From: Loktanella sp. PT4BL
Lineage (GTDB): Bacteria > Pseudomonadota > Alphaproteobacteria > Rhodobacterales > Rhodobacteraceae
DNA length: 64,000 bases
Direction of reading: 5' to 3'
Assembly (NCBI RefSeq): GCF_003201935.1
Contig: NZ_QJJL01000001.1
Coordinates: forward strand, 620,001 to 684,000
In this document: positions 1 through 8,838 of the stretch, piece by piece
How positions within the stretch are numbered: position 1 is the stretch's first letter
Layout: the number at the start of each line of letters is the position of its first letter
The notes under the pieces: generated by a model
The model's database searches: none
What the model was told of the DNA's origin: nothing
The model's input: the letters and a program-made list of their open reading frames with translations, nothing else
Program-made: the position numbers and the translations under genes

Positions 1-5
1 ACTGA

Positions 6-932
6 TCAGAGCTTGCCGGTCAGTTCCGGTACGGCATCAAAAAGGTCTGCCACGAGGCCGAAGTCTGCAACCTGAAAAATAGGCGCTTCTTCATCTTTGT
101 TGATGGCAACAATGATCTTGCTGTCTTTCATGCCCGCAAGGTGCTGGATGGCACCCGAGATGCCAACGGCCACATAGAGTTCAGGCGCTACGACCTTGCC
201 GGTCTGGCCCACTTGCCAGTCATTGGGCGCGTAGCCACTATCCACAGCAGCGCGGGATGCGCCGACAGCGGCGTTGAGCTTATCGGCCAGCTTTTCGATC
301 AGTGCAAAGTCTTCTTCCGACCCGACGCCACGACCACCGGAAACAACAACACCGGCAGACGTCAGTTCGGGGCGATCAGAAGCGGCTACTTTGTCTTCGA
401 CCCATTCAGACAGGCCCGGATCGCCGGCGGCACCGATGCTTTCAACGGATGCAGAACCACCCATCGCCGCAGCATCAAAGCCAGCGGTACGGATGGTCAT
501 GACTTTGACAGCGTCAGAGGATTTGACTGTCTGGATCGCGTTGCCTGCATAGATTGGACGCTCGAACGTGTCCGCGTCAACCACGGCAGTCATTTCAGAG
601 ATGATCATCGCGTCCAAGAGTGCAGCGACCCGTGGCATAACGTTTTTCGCGTCCGTGGTGCCGGGGGCGGCGATATGCGTATAATCGCCTGCGAGTGATA
701 CAATCAGAGCGGCGGTAGGCTCGGCCAAGCGGTGACCAAGGGCCGGATCTTCAGCGCAGAGTACTTTGGAGACGCCTTCAATCTTTGCTGCCTCGTCAGC
801 GGCCGCTTTCGCTGAGGCACCCGCGCAAAGCACGGTCACATCACCCAAAGACTTCACCGCAGAGACGGCCTTTGCCGTCGCATCAACGGCCAATGTGCCG
901 TCAGTTACTTCACCAATCAGAAGAACAGCCAT
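6..932 (-). CDS. etfA: Electron transfer flavoprotein subunit alpha
   Basis: FAD-binding subunit of the soluble flavoprotein that collects electrons from acyl-CoA and other dehydrogenases and passes them to ETF:quinone oxidoreductase. At 308 aa it is a normal alphaproteobacterial length. The C-terminal FAD domain is clear: SGGRGVG at residues 198-204, GQTGK at 242-246 and GISGAIQH at 257-264, ending in a DLF helix. The N-terminal domain (about 1-185) is the usual Rossmann-like half. Its ATG overlaps the etfB stop (TAATG), so the two are translationally coupled. No ETF:QO gene is in the window. Confidence 0.97.
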   Translation of the reverse strand: MAVLLIGEVTDGTLAVDATAKAVSAVKSLGDVTVLCAGASAKAAADEAAKIEGVSKVLCAEDPALGHRLAEPTAALIVSLAGDYTHIAAPGTTDAKNVMPRVAALLDAMIISEMTAVVDADTFERPIYAGNAIQTVKSSDAVKVMTIRTAGFDAAAMGGSASVESIGAAGDPGLSEWVEDKVAASDRPELTSAGVVVSGGRGVGSEEDFALIEKLADKLNAAVGASRAAVDSGYAPNDWQVGQTGKVVAPELYVAVGISGAIQHLAGMKDSKIIVAINKDEEAPIFQVADFGLVADLFDAVPELTGKL

Positions 933-1690
933 TATACAGCCCCCGCTTCTTTGAGTTTCTCGACAAGTTCATCAACCGAACCCACAATGATACCGGCCTT
1001 GCGGGCCGCTGGTTCTGTGGTGCTCACGATGCTGAGGCGCGGCGCGACATCAACGCCGTAATCGGCAGGTGTCTTTTCATCCAAAGGCTTTTTCTTGGCC
1101 TTCATGATGTTGGGCAGCGACGCATAGCGCGGCTCATTCAGGCGCAGGTCCACAGTCACAATTGCTGGCATTTTCACCTTGATCGTCTGCAGGCCGCCAT
1201 CAACTTCGCGGGTGACGGTCGCATTGTCGCCATCAACATCAACCTCAGAGGCGAAGGTCGCTTGTGACCAGCCCAGCAGGGCCGACAGCATCTGGCCAGT
1301 GGCATTCATGTCATTGTCGATTGCTTGCTTCCCGCACAGCACCAGACCCGGCTCTTCTTCCTTGACGATCGCGGCAAGAATTTTGGCAACAGCCAGCGGT
1401 TCAATGTCGGTGTGCACATCGTCAGCAGCAACAACAAGGATCGCACGGTCGGCACCCATCGCCAGCGCGGTGCGCAGTGTTTCCTGGCTTTGTTTGACGC
1501 CAATCGAGACCGCGACGATTTCTTCAACTTTACCCGCTTCGCGCAGGCGGATCGCTTCTTCTACAGCGATTTCGTCGAACGGGTTCATCGACATCTTGAC
1601 GTTCGCGAGATCGACACCGGAGCCGTCCGCTTTCACACGAACTTTCACGTTGTAGTCAATCACGCGCTTGACGGGTACGAGGACCTTCAT
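932..1690 (-). CDS. etfB: Electron transfer flavoprotein subunit beta
   Basis: AMP-binding beta partner of EtfA, 252 aa, forming the heterodimer that carries electrons from beta-oxidation and amino-acid dehydrogenases. It starts [20 protein letters not shown] and carries the family signature around residues 100-200 ([13 protein letters not shown] and [20 protein letters not shown]). It is the first gene of the etfBA unit. The 205-bp upstream spacer contains an ACGT-rich inverted repeat that may be an operator. The same-strand upstream neighbour is the cobalamin adenosyltransferase, an order common in Rhodobacterales. Confidence 0.97.
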   Translation of the reverse strand: MKVLVPVKRVIDYNVKVRVKADGSGVDLANVKMSMNPFDEIAVEEAIRLREAGKVEEIVAVSIGVKQSQETLRTALAMGADRAILVVAADDVHTDIEPLAVAKILAAIVKEEEPGLVLCGKQAIDNDMNATGQMLSALLGWSQATFASEVDVDGDNATVTREVDGGLQTIKVKMPAIVTVDLRLNEPRYASLPNIMKAKKKPLDEKTPADYGVDVAPRLSIVSTTEPAARKAGIIVGSVDELVEKLKEAGAV

Positions 1691-1796
1691 ATGCGTTTCT
1701 CTCCCAAGAATCTGAAAATTACACTTCTCGCCCCGTTGTTAGCCTGCGCTGCCGCGTGAAAACAGTGCAAAATCGACGCGGCAGATGTCACCGACG

Positions 1797-1820
1797 CCAC
1801 GTTCTTGACGCGAACGTAAG
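1797..1820 (-). promoter_or_regulatory. Candidate operator upstream of etfB
   Basis: An inverted repeat ACGTTC (1799-1804) / GAACGT (1812-1817) with a 7-nt spacer lies about 110 bp before etfB. On the minus strand the core reads TTACGTTCGCGTCAA, also an imperfect palindrome. ACGT-centred palindromes are typical of regulators of acyl-CoA catabolism such as LiuR and FadP, whose known targets include etf genes. Assignment to either is inference from form only. Confidence 0.3.
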
Positions 1821-1896
1821 GTCAAACCCCTGGGACAGGGTCTCGTATGTAATAAGCGGATCAGGTCCGATGACGGTTTTTCTGCTGAAAAATCGC

Positions 1897-2472
1897 TTAG
1901 CCGCGGTTTGCGCCGGGCACCCAAAGCACATCATCATTGCCGTTGTTATTGGCGATGCGCGAGGCTTGGAAAAACCAGTCAGACAAACGGTTAAGGTATT
2001 TGACCGCCGCTGGATTGACCGACTCGTACGTCGCCAATTCGACGGTCAACCGCTCGGCACGGCGCGACACGGTACGGCAAAGGTGCAAATGGGCCGCGAG
2101 CGCCGATCCACCAGGCAGAATAAAACTGCGCAGGGGCTCGACCTCTTTGGTCATTGTATCAATCTGGCTTTCAAGGCGCGCAACTTGCGCATCGGTCATG
2201 CGCAGTACGGGGTATTCTGCTTCGCCGTCTTTTTCCATATCAGGGCGGCAAAGGTCCGCGCCAAGGTCAAACAGATCGTTCTGGATCATGGCAAGCTGGG
2301 CATCCATCTCGCCGGTGGCATGCAGGCGTGCCAGTCCGACGGTTGCATTCGTTTCATCGACCGTGCCGTAGGATGTTACCCGCATCGAGTGTTTGGCAAC
2401 GCGGCTGCCGTTACCAAGGGCCGTTTCGCCGGAGTCTCCGGTTTTTGTGTAGATCTTGTTGAGAACGACCAT
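1897..2472 (-). CDS. PduO-type ATP:cob(I)alamin adenosyltransferase
   Basis: Transfers the adenosyl group of ATP to cob(I)alamin to make coenzyme B12. The 191-aa protein carries the PduO-type ATP site at its N-terminus (IYTKTGDSGETALGNG, residues 7-22), the YGTVDETNA segment near residue 36, and the helical bundle ending in RRAERLTVELA and YLNRLSDWFF. A strong SD (GGAGG about 9 nt before ATG) lies inside the end of the preceding gene, only 3 nt upstream. The product would serve AdoCbl enzymes such as the NrdJ encoded near the other end of this window. Confidence 0.93.
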   Translation of the reverse strand: MVVLNKIYTKTGDSGETALGNGSRVAKHSMRVTSYGTVDETNATVGLARLHATGEMDAQLAMIQNDLFDLGADLCRPDMEKDGEAEYPVLRMTDAQVARLESQIDTMTKEVEPLRSFILPGGSALAAHLHLCRTVSRRAERLTVELATYESVNPAAVKYLNRLSDWFFQASRIANNNGNDDVLWVPGANRG

Positions 2473-2475
2473 CGG

Positions 2476-2682
2476 TTAGTTTCCTCCACCGCGCAAATAG
2501 ACAAAAATCAGGATCATCACGACCGCAAGGAATTGTGCACCAATGCGCCAGCGCATGATCTTGTTTGCGTGTTTGCGGTTATACTCACCGCCCTTGCCAA
2601 AGCTGCCGATACCCCACATCAAAATGACGAGCACAACCAGCACTGACACAGACATCGCCCAAAAAAGCGGGTCATTGGCCAT
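2476..2682 (-). CDS. Small two-helix membrane protein (HIG1-like)
   Basis: A 68-aa protein with two predicted membrane helices (about residues 8-26 and 45-63) separated by a short basic loop, KGGEYNRKHANKIMRWRI. The layout and the GxGxxNRKxxNKxMRWR-like loop resemble HIG1-domain/twin-transmembrane proteins of alphaproteobacteria, a family linked to respiratory complexes in mitochondria. It sits 3 nt before the adenosyltransferase and is surely co-transcribed with it. Its molecular role here is unknown. Confidence 0.85.
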   Translation of the reverse strand: MANDPLFWAMSVSVLVVLVILMWGIGSFGKGGEYNRKHANKIMRWRIGAQFLAVVMILIFVYLRGGGN

Positions 2683-2741
2683 TGGTTCGATCCTTCCTTA
2701 ATTCCTCTCGCATGTAGCAGGGCGTGCCGGAAAGAAAACCC

Positions 2742-3569
2742 TCAGCCGCGCAAAATGACCGCATCAAGAAGCCGCGTCGGCAACACGCGCCGCAAAAAAC
2801 CCATCAGATAGGTGGGGGTTGTCACATAGTAGCGCGGTTTCGGGCGCGCGGATGTCAGGGCGTGCAGGATTTTTCTGGTCACCGCGGAGGGAGGCAACTC
2901 GAAACGGTCCGGTCCGTTGTCGTCATAGAGCCGTGATCGCAACTGCGCATACTGGCCGGCCCGGGCCGATCCTTCCCAGTCAATCCATTTCTCGAAGTGC
3001 GGGATCGCATTTTCGCGGATCTTGGCTGTGATGGGGCCGGGTTCGATCAGGATCACCTTGATCGGCGTATCGCTCATTTCGATGCGCAAGACATCTGTCA
3101 GGCCCTCAAGCGCGTATTTGGTCGCCACATAGGCCCCGCGCCAGCGCAGTGCGACGAACCCCAAAACGGATGAACAATTGATAATCCGCCCATGCCCTTG
3201 GGTGCGCATCACGGGAATGACCAGCCGTGTCAGCTCATGCCAGCCAAAGACGTTGGTTTCGAAAATCTCGCGCAGGGCGCCAACCGGCAAATCCTCGACG
3301 GCACCGGGGCAGGCGTAAGCGCCATTGTTGTAGAGCGCGTCCAGCGTGCCGCCGGTTGCCTCGAGTGTTTCGGCAAGGCCGGTGACGATGCTGTCGGCGT
3401 CGGCGTAGTCAATGCGCGGGCTCTCGAACCCTTCGCTGCGCAGCCGGTCGCAGTCTTCCTGCTTGCGGCAACTCGCAAAAACACGCCAGCCCGCGGCGCG
3501 CAGCCCATATGCGGCGTCATAGCCGATGCCAGAGGAACAGCCCGTGATCAAAATGGATTTCTGTATCAT
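2742..3569 (-). CDS. Short-chain dehydrogenase/reductase
   Basis: Classical SDR of 275 aa from the ATG at 3569. A longer frame from a TTG at 3605 has no good support. The NAD(P) site TGCSSGIG is at residues 8-15, NNGAY is the NNAG-like motif near residue 85, and the catalytic Ser with YVATK is near residues 133-150. A basic C-terminal tail (FLRRVLPTRLLDAVILRG) may touch the membrane. Substrate cannot be read from sequence. It is the first gene of the minus-strand run leading into the adenosyltransferase and etf genes, 59 bp upstream of the small membrane protein. Confidence 0.9.
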   Translation of the reverse strand: MIQKSILITGCSSGIGYDAAYGLRAAGWRVFASCRKQEDCDRLRSEGFESPRIDYADADSIVTGLAETLEATGGTLDALYNNGAYACPGAVEDLPVGALREIFETNVFGWHELTRLVIPVMRTQGHGRIINCSSVLGFVALRWRGAYVATKYALEGLTDVLRIEMSDTPIKVILIEPGPITAKIRENAIPHFEKWIDWEGSARAGQYAQLRSRLYDDNGPDRFELPPSAVTRKILHALTSARPKPRYYVTTPTYLMGFLRRVLPTRLLDAVILRG

Positions 3570-3714
3570 GCGCTTGTCTTTGCACCGCGGATTGCCAGCT
3601 GACAAGTGGCCGCGCGTTGCAACGGCGATCGAACGCCTGTTGTCAATCGAGATTGCGCAACGCAGTGTATATTCGCCGCTTTACGCCAGAATCGAGGCCC
3701 GCTAAACCAGTCCC

Positions 3715-6057
3715 ATGAATGATGAGATCGAGACCGGCCTAGGGCCCAACGACGTGACCGAAAGCCTCCGCCGCGCCATCGGCGACCGGTATCTGACCTA
3801 TGCGCTGTCCACGATCATGCATCGTGCCTTGCCCGATGCTCGCGACGGTCTGAAACCGGTCCATCGTCGTATCCTCTATGCGATGTCGCGCCTGCGCTTG
3901 TCGCCCACGGGTGGGTTTCTGAAATCTGCCAAGATCAGCGGTGACACGATGGGTGATTTCCACCCCCATGGTGATGCCGCGATCTATGATGCGATGGCGC
4001 GTTTGGCGCAGGACTTCAACGTCCGCTACCCGCTGGTCGATGGTCAGGGGAACTTCGGCAATATCGACGGCGATAACCCTGCCGCTTCGCGCTATACCGA
4101 GGCGCGGATGACAGCCGCCGCCGAGGCGCTTCTGGAAGGTTTGTCCGAGGACAGTGTCGATTTCCGCGACAACTATGACGGGCGGCTGACCGAGCCGGCA
4201 GTCTTGCCGGCCACATTCCCCAACCTTCTTGCCAATGGATCAAGCGGGATCGCTGTGGGGATGGCGACGAATATTCCACCGCACAACTTGCATGAACTGG
4301 TGGATGCCTGCCTGCATCTGATCAAAACACCCGATGCGCGCGATGATACGCTGCTGAACTACATCCCCGGTCCCGATTTTCCGACCGGTGGTGTGATTGT
4401 CGAACCCAAAGAGAATATCGCCGAGGCCTACCGCACAGGGCGCGGGTCTTTCCGTTTGCGCGCCAAATGGGAAGTCGAGGATCTGGGCCGTGGTCAGTGG
4501 CAGGTTGTCGTGACCGAAATTCCTTATCAGGTGCAGAAATCGAAACTGATCGAGAAGCTGGCCGAAGTGATCCAGCTTAAGAAGGTGCCATTGTTGGCCG
4601 ATGTCCGCGACGAGAGCGCCGAGGATATCCGCGTGGTCCTCGAACCCCGCGCAAAGACCGTCGATCCCGAGGTCATGATGGGGATGCTGTTCCGCAATTC
4701 CGATCTGGAAACGCGCTTTAGCCTGAACATGAACGTGCTGATCGACGGGCTGACGCCCAAGGTCTGTTCCCTCAAGGAAGTGCTGCGGGCTTTCCTTGAC
4801 CACCGCCGCGACGTCCTGATCCGCCGCAGTAGATACCGTCTGGAAAAGATCGACCACCGGCTTGAGGTGCTTGAGGGCTTTATCATTGCCTTCCTCAATC
4901 TCGACCGCGTGATTGATATCATTCGCTACGACGACGATCCCAAACAGGCCTTGATGATCGAGGATTGGGGGCAGGATCATGGGCGCGCCACGTCCGAGGC
5001 GGACTACCGTTCGCCGATCGTGCCGGGGGCGGATCCGGAAATCTCGCTCACAGAAGTACAGGCCGAAGCGATCCTGAACATGCGCTTGCGCAGCTTGCGC
5101 CGGTTGGAAGAGCTGGAACTGATTGCCGAGCGTGACGCACTGATGGAAGAGCGCGCAGGCATCGAGGATTTGCTGGAAAGCGATGATCTGCAATGGGCGC
5201 GGATTTCCGAGCAACTGCGCGAGACCCGCAAAATCTTTGGCCGCGATAGCGAAGGCGGGGCGCGTCGCACGCAATTCGCCGAGGCGACCGAGGTTGTGGA
5301 TGTCCCGCTTGAGGCAATGATCGAGCGCGAGCCGATCACTGTGGTTTGCTCTGAGATGGGCTGGGTCCGTGCAATGACCGGTCATATTGATCTGACCCGC
5401 GAGCTGAAATTCAAAGACGGCGATGGCCCGCGCTTTATTTTCCACGCGGAGACCACCGATAAACTGCTCGTCTTTGGCGCAAACGGCCGTTTCTATACAG
5501 TCGGCGCCGCCAATCTGCCCGGCGGGCGCGGTATGGGCGAGCCGTTGCGTTTGATGATTGATCTACCCAATGATGTCGCGATCGTCGATTTCCTGATCCA
5601 TAAACCGGGTGAAAAGCTGTTGGTTGCCTCAGCTGAGGGCAACGGGTTTATCGTGCCCGAAGAAGAAGTTCTGGCGCAGACGCGGACCGGCAAGCAGGTT
5701 CTGAATGTCAAAGACACTGTCGCGAAGGTCTGCCGCCGCGTCGTGGGCGACCATGTCGCGGTGGTGTCCGAGAACGCCAAGCTATTGGTCTTTGAAATCG
5801 GTGAATTGCCTGAAATGGGGCGTGGCAAAGGCGTGCGCATCCAGAAATATAAAAAGGCGGCCGGGCGGCAGGGTATGCTTGAGTTGGATGGCGGGTTGTC
5901 GGACATCACGACATTCGCTTGGGAAGACGGGCTGTCCTGGCAGATGGGTGGTGGCAAAACACGGACCGAGCCGGACATGACAGAGTGGAAAGGCGCGCGT
6001 GCCGGTGTCGGCAAGCGCCCGCCACATGGTTTCCCCAAGAACAACCGGTTCATTTAA
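3715..6057 (+). CDS. parC: DNA topoisomerase IV subunit A
   Basis: Breakage-reunion subunit of topoisomerase IV, which decatenates daughter chromosomes. Its length of 780 aa fits ParC rather than GyrA. The catalytic tyrosine is Y127 in AASRYTEARM, preceded by the conserved Arg. The quinolone-determining region (GDTMGDFHPHGDAAIYDAM) spans about residues 76-94. The C-terminal beta-pinwheel follows about residue 500, and no GyrA-box (QRRGGKG-type) motif is seen, which supports ParC. The parE partner is not in the window. The gene is divergent from the SDR. Confidence 0.96.
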   Translation: MNDEIETGLGPNDVTESLRRAIGDRYLTYALSTIMHRALPDARDGLKPVHRRILYAMSRLRLSPTGGFLKSAKISGDTMGDFHPHGDAAIYDAMARLAQDFNVRYPLVDGQGNFGNIDGDNPAASRYTEARMTAAAEALLEGLSEDSVDFRDNYDGRLTEPAVLPATFPNLLANGSSGIAVGMATNIPPHNLHELVDACLHLIKTPDARDDTLLNYIPGPDFPTGGVIVEPKENIAEAYRTGRGSFRLRAKWEVEDLGRGQWQVVVTEIPYQVQKSKLIEKLAEVIQLKKVPLLADVRDESAEDIRVVLEPRAKTVDPEVMMGMLFRNSDLETRFSLNMNVLIDGLTPKVCSLKEVLRAFLDHRRDVLIRRSRYRLEKIDHRLEVLEGFIIAFLNLDRVIDIIRYDDDPKQALMIEDWGQDHGRATSEADYRSPIVPGADPEISLTEVQAEAILNMRLRSLRRLEELELIAERDALMEERAGIEDLLESDDLQWARISEQLRETRKIFGRDSEGGARRTQFAEATEVVDVPLEAMIEREPITVVCSEMGWVRAMTGHIDLTRELKFKDGDGPRFIFHAETTDKLLVFGANGRFYTVGAANLPGGRGMGEPLRLMIDLPNDVAIVDFLIHKPGEKLLVASAEGNGFIVPEEEVLAQTRTGKQVLNVKDTVAKVCRRVVGDHVAVVSENAKLLVFEIGELPEMGRGKGVRIQKYKKAAGRQGMLELDGGLSDITTFAWEDGLSWQMGGGKTRTEPDMTEWKGARAGVGKRPPHGFPKNNRFI

Positions 6058-6119
6058 TCGTTTGACCTTCCAGCGCGGGAAGTTCCTAGCTTGTCCGCAA
6101 ACGGAGTTGTAAATGAGCG

Positions 6120-6563
6120 ATGCTGGTTTTGAATAGAGTTGCAATCGGTGTATTTGCGGCGGTCGTAGGCGCTGGGGTTTACCTGATGATGGGTGCCGCT
6201 GATGCGCCAAACGTCGCTGATACAAAACCTGCAGCCGAGGCTGGCCCGTTGGTTGATGTCATAATTCCAGCGCGCTTTACCGAGCAGCAGGCGATGGGGC
6301 AGATTGCCTTTGAAGCCAATTGCGCGGTGTGTCACGGGGTAAATGCAGTTGGGCGTGATGGCGTCGGTCCTCCGTTGGTTCATAAGATTTATGAACCGTC
6401 GCATCACGGCGATGAGGCATTTCAGCGGGCTGTCGCACTTGGCGTGCGGGCGCACCATTGGCCGTTCGGGAACATGGCCGCAGTTGAGGGCCTGACGCGC
6501 GCTGATGTTGAGATGATTATTTCATATATTCGCGCGCTTCAGGTTGAGAACGGTATCGATTAG
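6120..6563 (+). CDS. Membrane-anchored cytochrome c
   Basis: A 147-aa class I cytochrome c with one heme site: CAVCH at residues 68-72, and M119 in PFGNMA as the likely distal ligand. Residues 6-26 form one hydrophobic helix with no clear cleavage site, so the protein is probably anchored with the heme domain in the periplasm. A linker of about 30 residues separates the helix from the heme domain. Electron partners are not evident from the neighbours. Confidence 0.88.
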   Translation: MLVLNRVAIGVFAAVVGAGVYLMMGAADAPNVADTKPAAEAGPLVDVIIPARFTEQQAMGQIAFEANCAVCHGVNAVGRDGVGPPLVHKIYEPSHHGDEAFQRAVALGVRAHHWPFGNMAAVEGLTRADVEMIISYIRALQVENGID

Positions 6564-6608
6564 GCCTGTATGGACACAGCGCCATCGTGCAATTGCCCAA
6601 CAACCGGA

Positions 6609-6637
6609 TTGACTGATTTGCATTTCGTTTCCGTTAT
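6609..6637 (+). promoter_or_regulatory. Candidate sigma-70 promoter of tuf
   Basis: TTGACT (6609-6614) and CGTTAT (6632-6637) are separated by 17 nt, about 100 bp before the tuf ATG. The -35 match is good and the -10 weak. A GGGCC/GGCCC hairpin follows in the leader near 6698-6713. Confidence 0.35.
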
Positions 6638-6736
6638 CGCAAATGCGCCACTTGATTTCCCATCCATTTCCAAATACATCGCCCGCGATGTTGGACCGGG
6701 CCGCTTGTGGCCCCTCAGAATTAAGGGCCCTGCAAA

Positions 6737-7912
6737 ATGGCAAAGGCAAAGTTTGAACGTAATAAGCCGCACGTAAACATTGGCACAATCGGCCACGTTG
6801 ACCACGGCAAGACCACCCTGACCGCTGCGATCACCAAGTATTTCGGTGACTTCAAAGCCTACGACCAGATTGACGGCGCGCCCGAAGAGAAGGCCCGTGG
6901 TATCACAATCTCGACCGCACACGTCGAGTACGAGACAGAGACACGCCACTACGCCCACGTCGACTGCCCCGGCCACGCTGACTATGTGAAGAACATGATC
7001 ACCGGTGCCGCCCAGATGGACGGCGCGATCCTGGTTGTGAACGCAGCCGACGGCCCGATGCCACAGACCCGCGAGCACATCCTGCTCGGCCGTCAGGTGG
7101 GCATCCCCTACATGGTCGTTTACATGAACAAGGTTGACCAGGTTGACGACGCAGAACTGCTCGAGCTGGTTGAAATGGAAATCCGCGAACTGCTGTCCTC
7201 TTACGAGTACCCTGGCGACGACATTCCTGTGATCCCGGGTTCGGCTCTGGCCGCACTGGAAGGCCGTGACGCGGAGATCGGCGAGAACTCGATCAAAGCG
7301 CTGATGGAAGCTGTCGACACATATATCCCGACACCTGCCCGTGCGGTTGACCTGCCGTTCCTGATGCCGATCGAGGACGTGTTCTCGATCTCCGGCCGTG
7401 GTACGGTTGTGACCGGCCGTGTCGAGCGTGGCGTGATCAACGTCGGCGACGAGATTTCCATCGTTGGTATCCGTGACACCACCAAGACGACCTGCACAGG
7501 CGTCGAGATGTTCCGCAAGCTCTTGGACCGTGGTGAAGCCGGCGACAACATCGGCGCACTGCTGCGCGGTGTGGACCGTGAAGGTGTTGAGCGTGGTCAG
7601 GTTCTGTGTAAGCCGGGCTCTGTGAACCCGCACACAAAGTTCGAGGCAGAAGCCTATATTCTGACCAAGGAAGAGGGTGGCCGTCACACACCATTCTTCG
7701 CGAACTACCGTCCACAGTTCTACTTCCGGACCACTGACGTGACCGGCACAGTTGTTCTGCCCGAAGGCACCGAAATGGTGATGCCGGGCGACAACCTGAA
7801 GTTCAACGTCGAGCTGATCGCACCGATCGCGATGGAAGACGGCCTGCGCTTTGCGATCCGCGAAGGCGGCCGCACAGTCGGCGCCGGTGTTGTATCGAAG
7901 ATCGTAGAATAA
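6737..7912 (+). CDS. tuf: Elongation factor Tu
   Basis: GTPase that delivers aminoacyl-tRNA to the ribosome. 391 aa, normal for alphaproteobacteria. G1 is GHVDHGKT at residues 19-26, the DCPGH G3 motif lies near residue 80 and NKVD G4 near 135. Domains II and III are complete, ending VVSKIVE. It heads the tuf / tRNA-Trp / secE / nusG / rplKAJL / rpoBC block. Many Rhodobacterales carry a second tuf near fusA, which is not seen here. A strong terminator follows. Confidence 0.99.
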   Translation: MAKAKFERNKPHVNIGTIGHVDHGKTTLTAAITKYFGDFKAYDQIDGAPEEKARGITISTAHVEYETETRHYAHVDCPGHADYVKNMITGAAQMDGAILVVNAADGPMPQTREHILLGRQVGIPYMVVYMNKVDQVDDAELLELVEMEIRELLSSYEYPGDDIPVIPGSALAALEGRDAEIGENSIKALMEAVDTYIPTPARAVDLPFLMPIEDVFSISGRGTVVTGRVERGVINVGDEISIVGIRDTTKTTCTGVEMFRKLLDRGEAGDNIGALLRGVDREGVERGQVLCKPGSVNPHTKFEAEAYILTKEEGGRHTPFFANYRPQFYFRTTDVTGTVVLPEGTEMVMPGDNLKFNVELIAPIAMEDGLRFAIREGGRTVGAGVVSKIVE

Positions 7913-7956
7913 CCCGTCGGTCGGGGCCCGCCCCGACACATCGGACAGAACAAACG

Positions 7957-7985
7957 AAAGGCCGCTCCACTTGGAGCGGCCTTTT
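7957..7985 (+). terminator. Rho-independent terminator of tuf
   Basis: A perfect 12-bp stem, AAAGGCCGCTCC (7957-7968) with GGAGCGGCCTTT (7973-7984) and loop ACTT, starts 45 bp after the tuf stop. It separates tuf from the accessory genes that follow. Confidence 0.9.
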
Positions 7986-8086
7986 GGTTTTCGCTGATAT
8001 GTGCTAAGCGGCTTGCGTAACCAATGGAGGCCGACATGGATCATTCAACGCTGTAACCTTTTCTCAATTCAGCACAAGGATGTCCC

Positions 8087-8731
8087 ATGACCTTTCCATC
8101 CCCCAAAACCCGAAATCCGGTTGTTCTGCCTGACGGCAACGCACATGAAGGCACAGTCTTTCTTTCCGCGGCTGTTGATCATCCGCGCTTCGAGATTGGC
8201 GACTACACATATGCCAGCGCGCACAAGCCACCCGATGATTGGGCCGCGCATCTCGCGCCCTACCTCTATGCGTTTTCGCCCGAGAAGCTTCGGATCGGGA
8301 AATTCTGCCAGTTCGCGGATGGCGTGACGTTTATCACGTCGTCGGCGAACCATCGTTACGATGGGTTTTCGACTTTTCCCTTTATGATCTTTACAGGCAC
8401 TGGTCCGGACGGCCCTTCCATGCCTGATCCCGGACCCGATACTGTTCTCGGCAACGATGTCTGGATCGGACAGGGTGCCACCATTTTACCCGGTGCCCGG
8501 ATTGGCAACGGCGTGATCGTTGCGGCGGGTGCAGTTGTGAGCGGACAAATCCCGGATTACGCGATTGTCAGGGGCAACCCTGCGCAAATCAGCAGGATGC
8601 GGTTTGACGATGAGACGATTGCAGCCCTGCTTGAGATCGCGTGGTGGGATTGGGATATCGGCAGGATTATTGCCCAAGAGGCCGCGATTGTCGGCGCTGA
8701 TCTGGCCAAGCTTCGGAGCGGTGCCGCGTAA
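8087..8731 (+). CDS. Hexapeptide-repeat acetyltransferase (XAT/CatB-like)
   Basis: A 214-aa left-handed beta-helix acyltransferase of the xenobiotic acetyltransferase type (CatB/Vat relatives). The family motif ANHRYDGFSTFPF lies near residues 87-99 and holds the likely catalytic His. Hexapeptide repeats follow (LGNDVWIGQGATILPGARIG, then VIVAAGAVV), then the IPDYAIVRGNPA turn. The substrate is unknown; chromosomal members in environmental bacteria are not necessarily resistance genes. It begins the accessory stretch between tuf and secE. Confidence 0.88.
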   Translation: MTFPSPKTRNPVVLPDGNAHEGTVFLSAAVDHPRFEIGDYTYASAHKPPDDWAAHLAPYLYAFSPEKLRIGKFCQFADGVTFITSSANHRYDGFSTFPFMIFTGTGPDGPSMPDPGPDTVLGNDVWIGQGATILPGARIGNGVIVAAGAVVSGQIPDYAIVRGNPAQISRMRFDDETIAALLEIAWWDWDIGRIIAQEAAIVGADLAKLRSGAA

Positions 8732-8838
8732 AGTCATCCGCGTCATCGCGCAAACGCACCTGCACTGAAGGCCCAGTGGCCGTGGGCTGTGATATGCGTT
8801 TCAGTTGCGCAAATGATGAATCTCGGAAAGGGTGATGC

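Noticed and set aside
1739..1924. 61-codon minus-strand frame in the etfB upstream spacer.
   Set aside because: Arg/Leu-rich, overlaps the 3' end of the adenosyltransferase gene, no family resemblance.
8036..8056. Six-codon frame with a strong SD (GGAGG) 5 nt upstream, before the acetyltransferase gene.
   Set aside because: A leader peptide is conceivable, but no attenuator hairpin or informative codon run follows, so it is not called.
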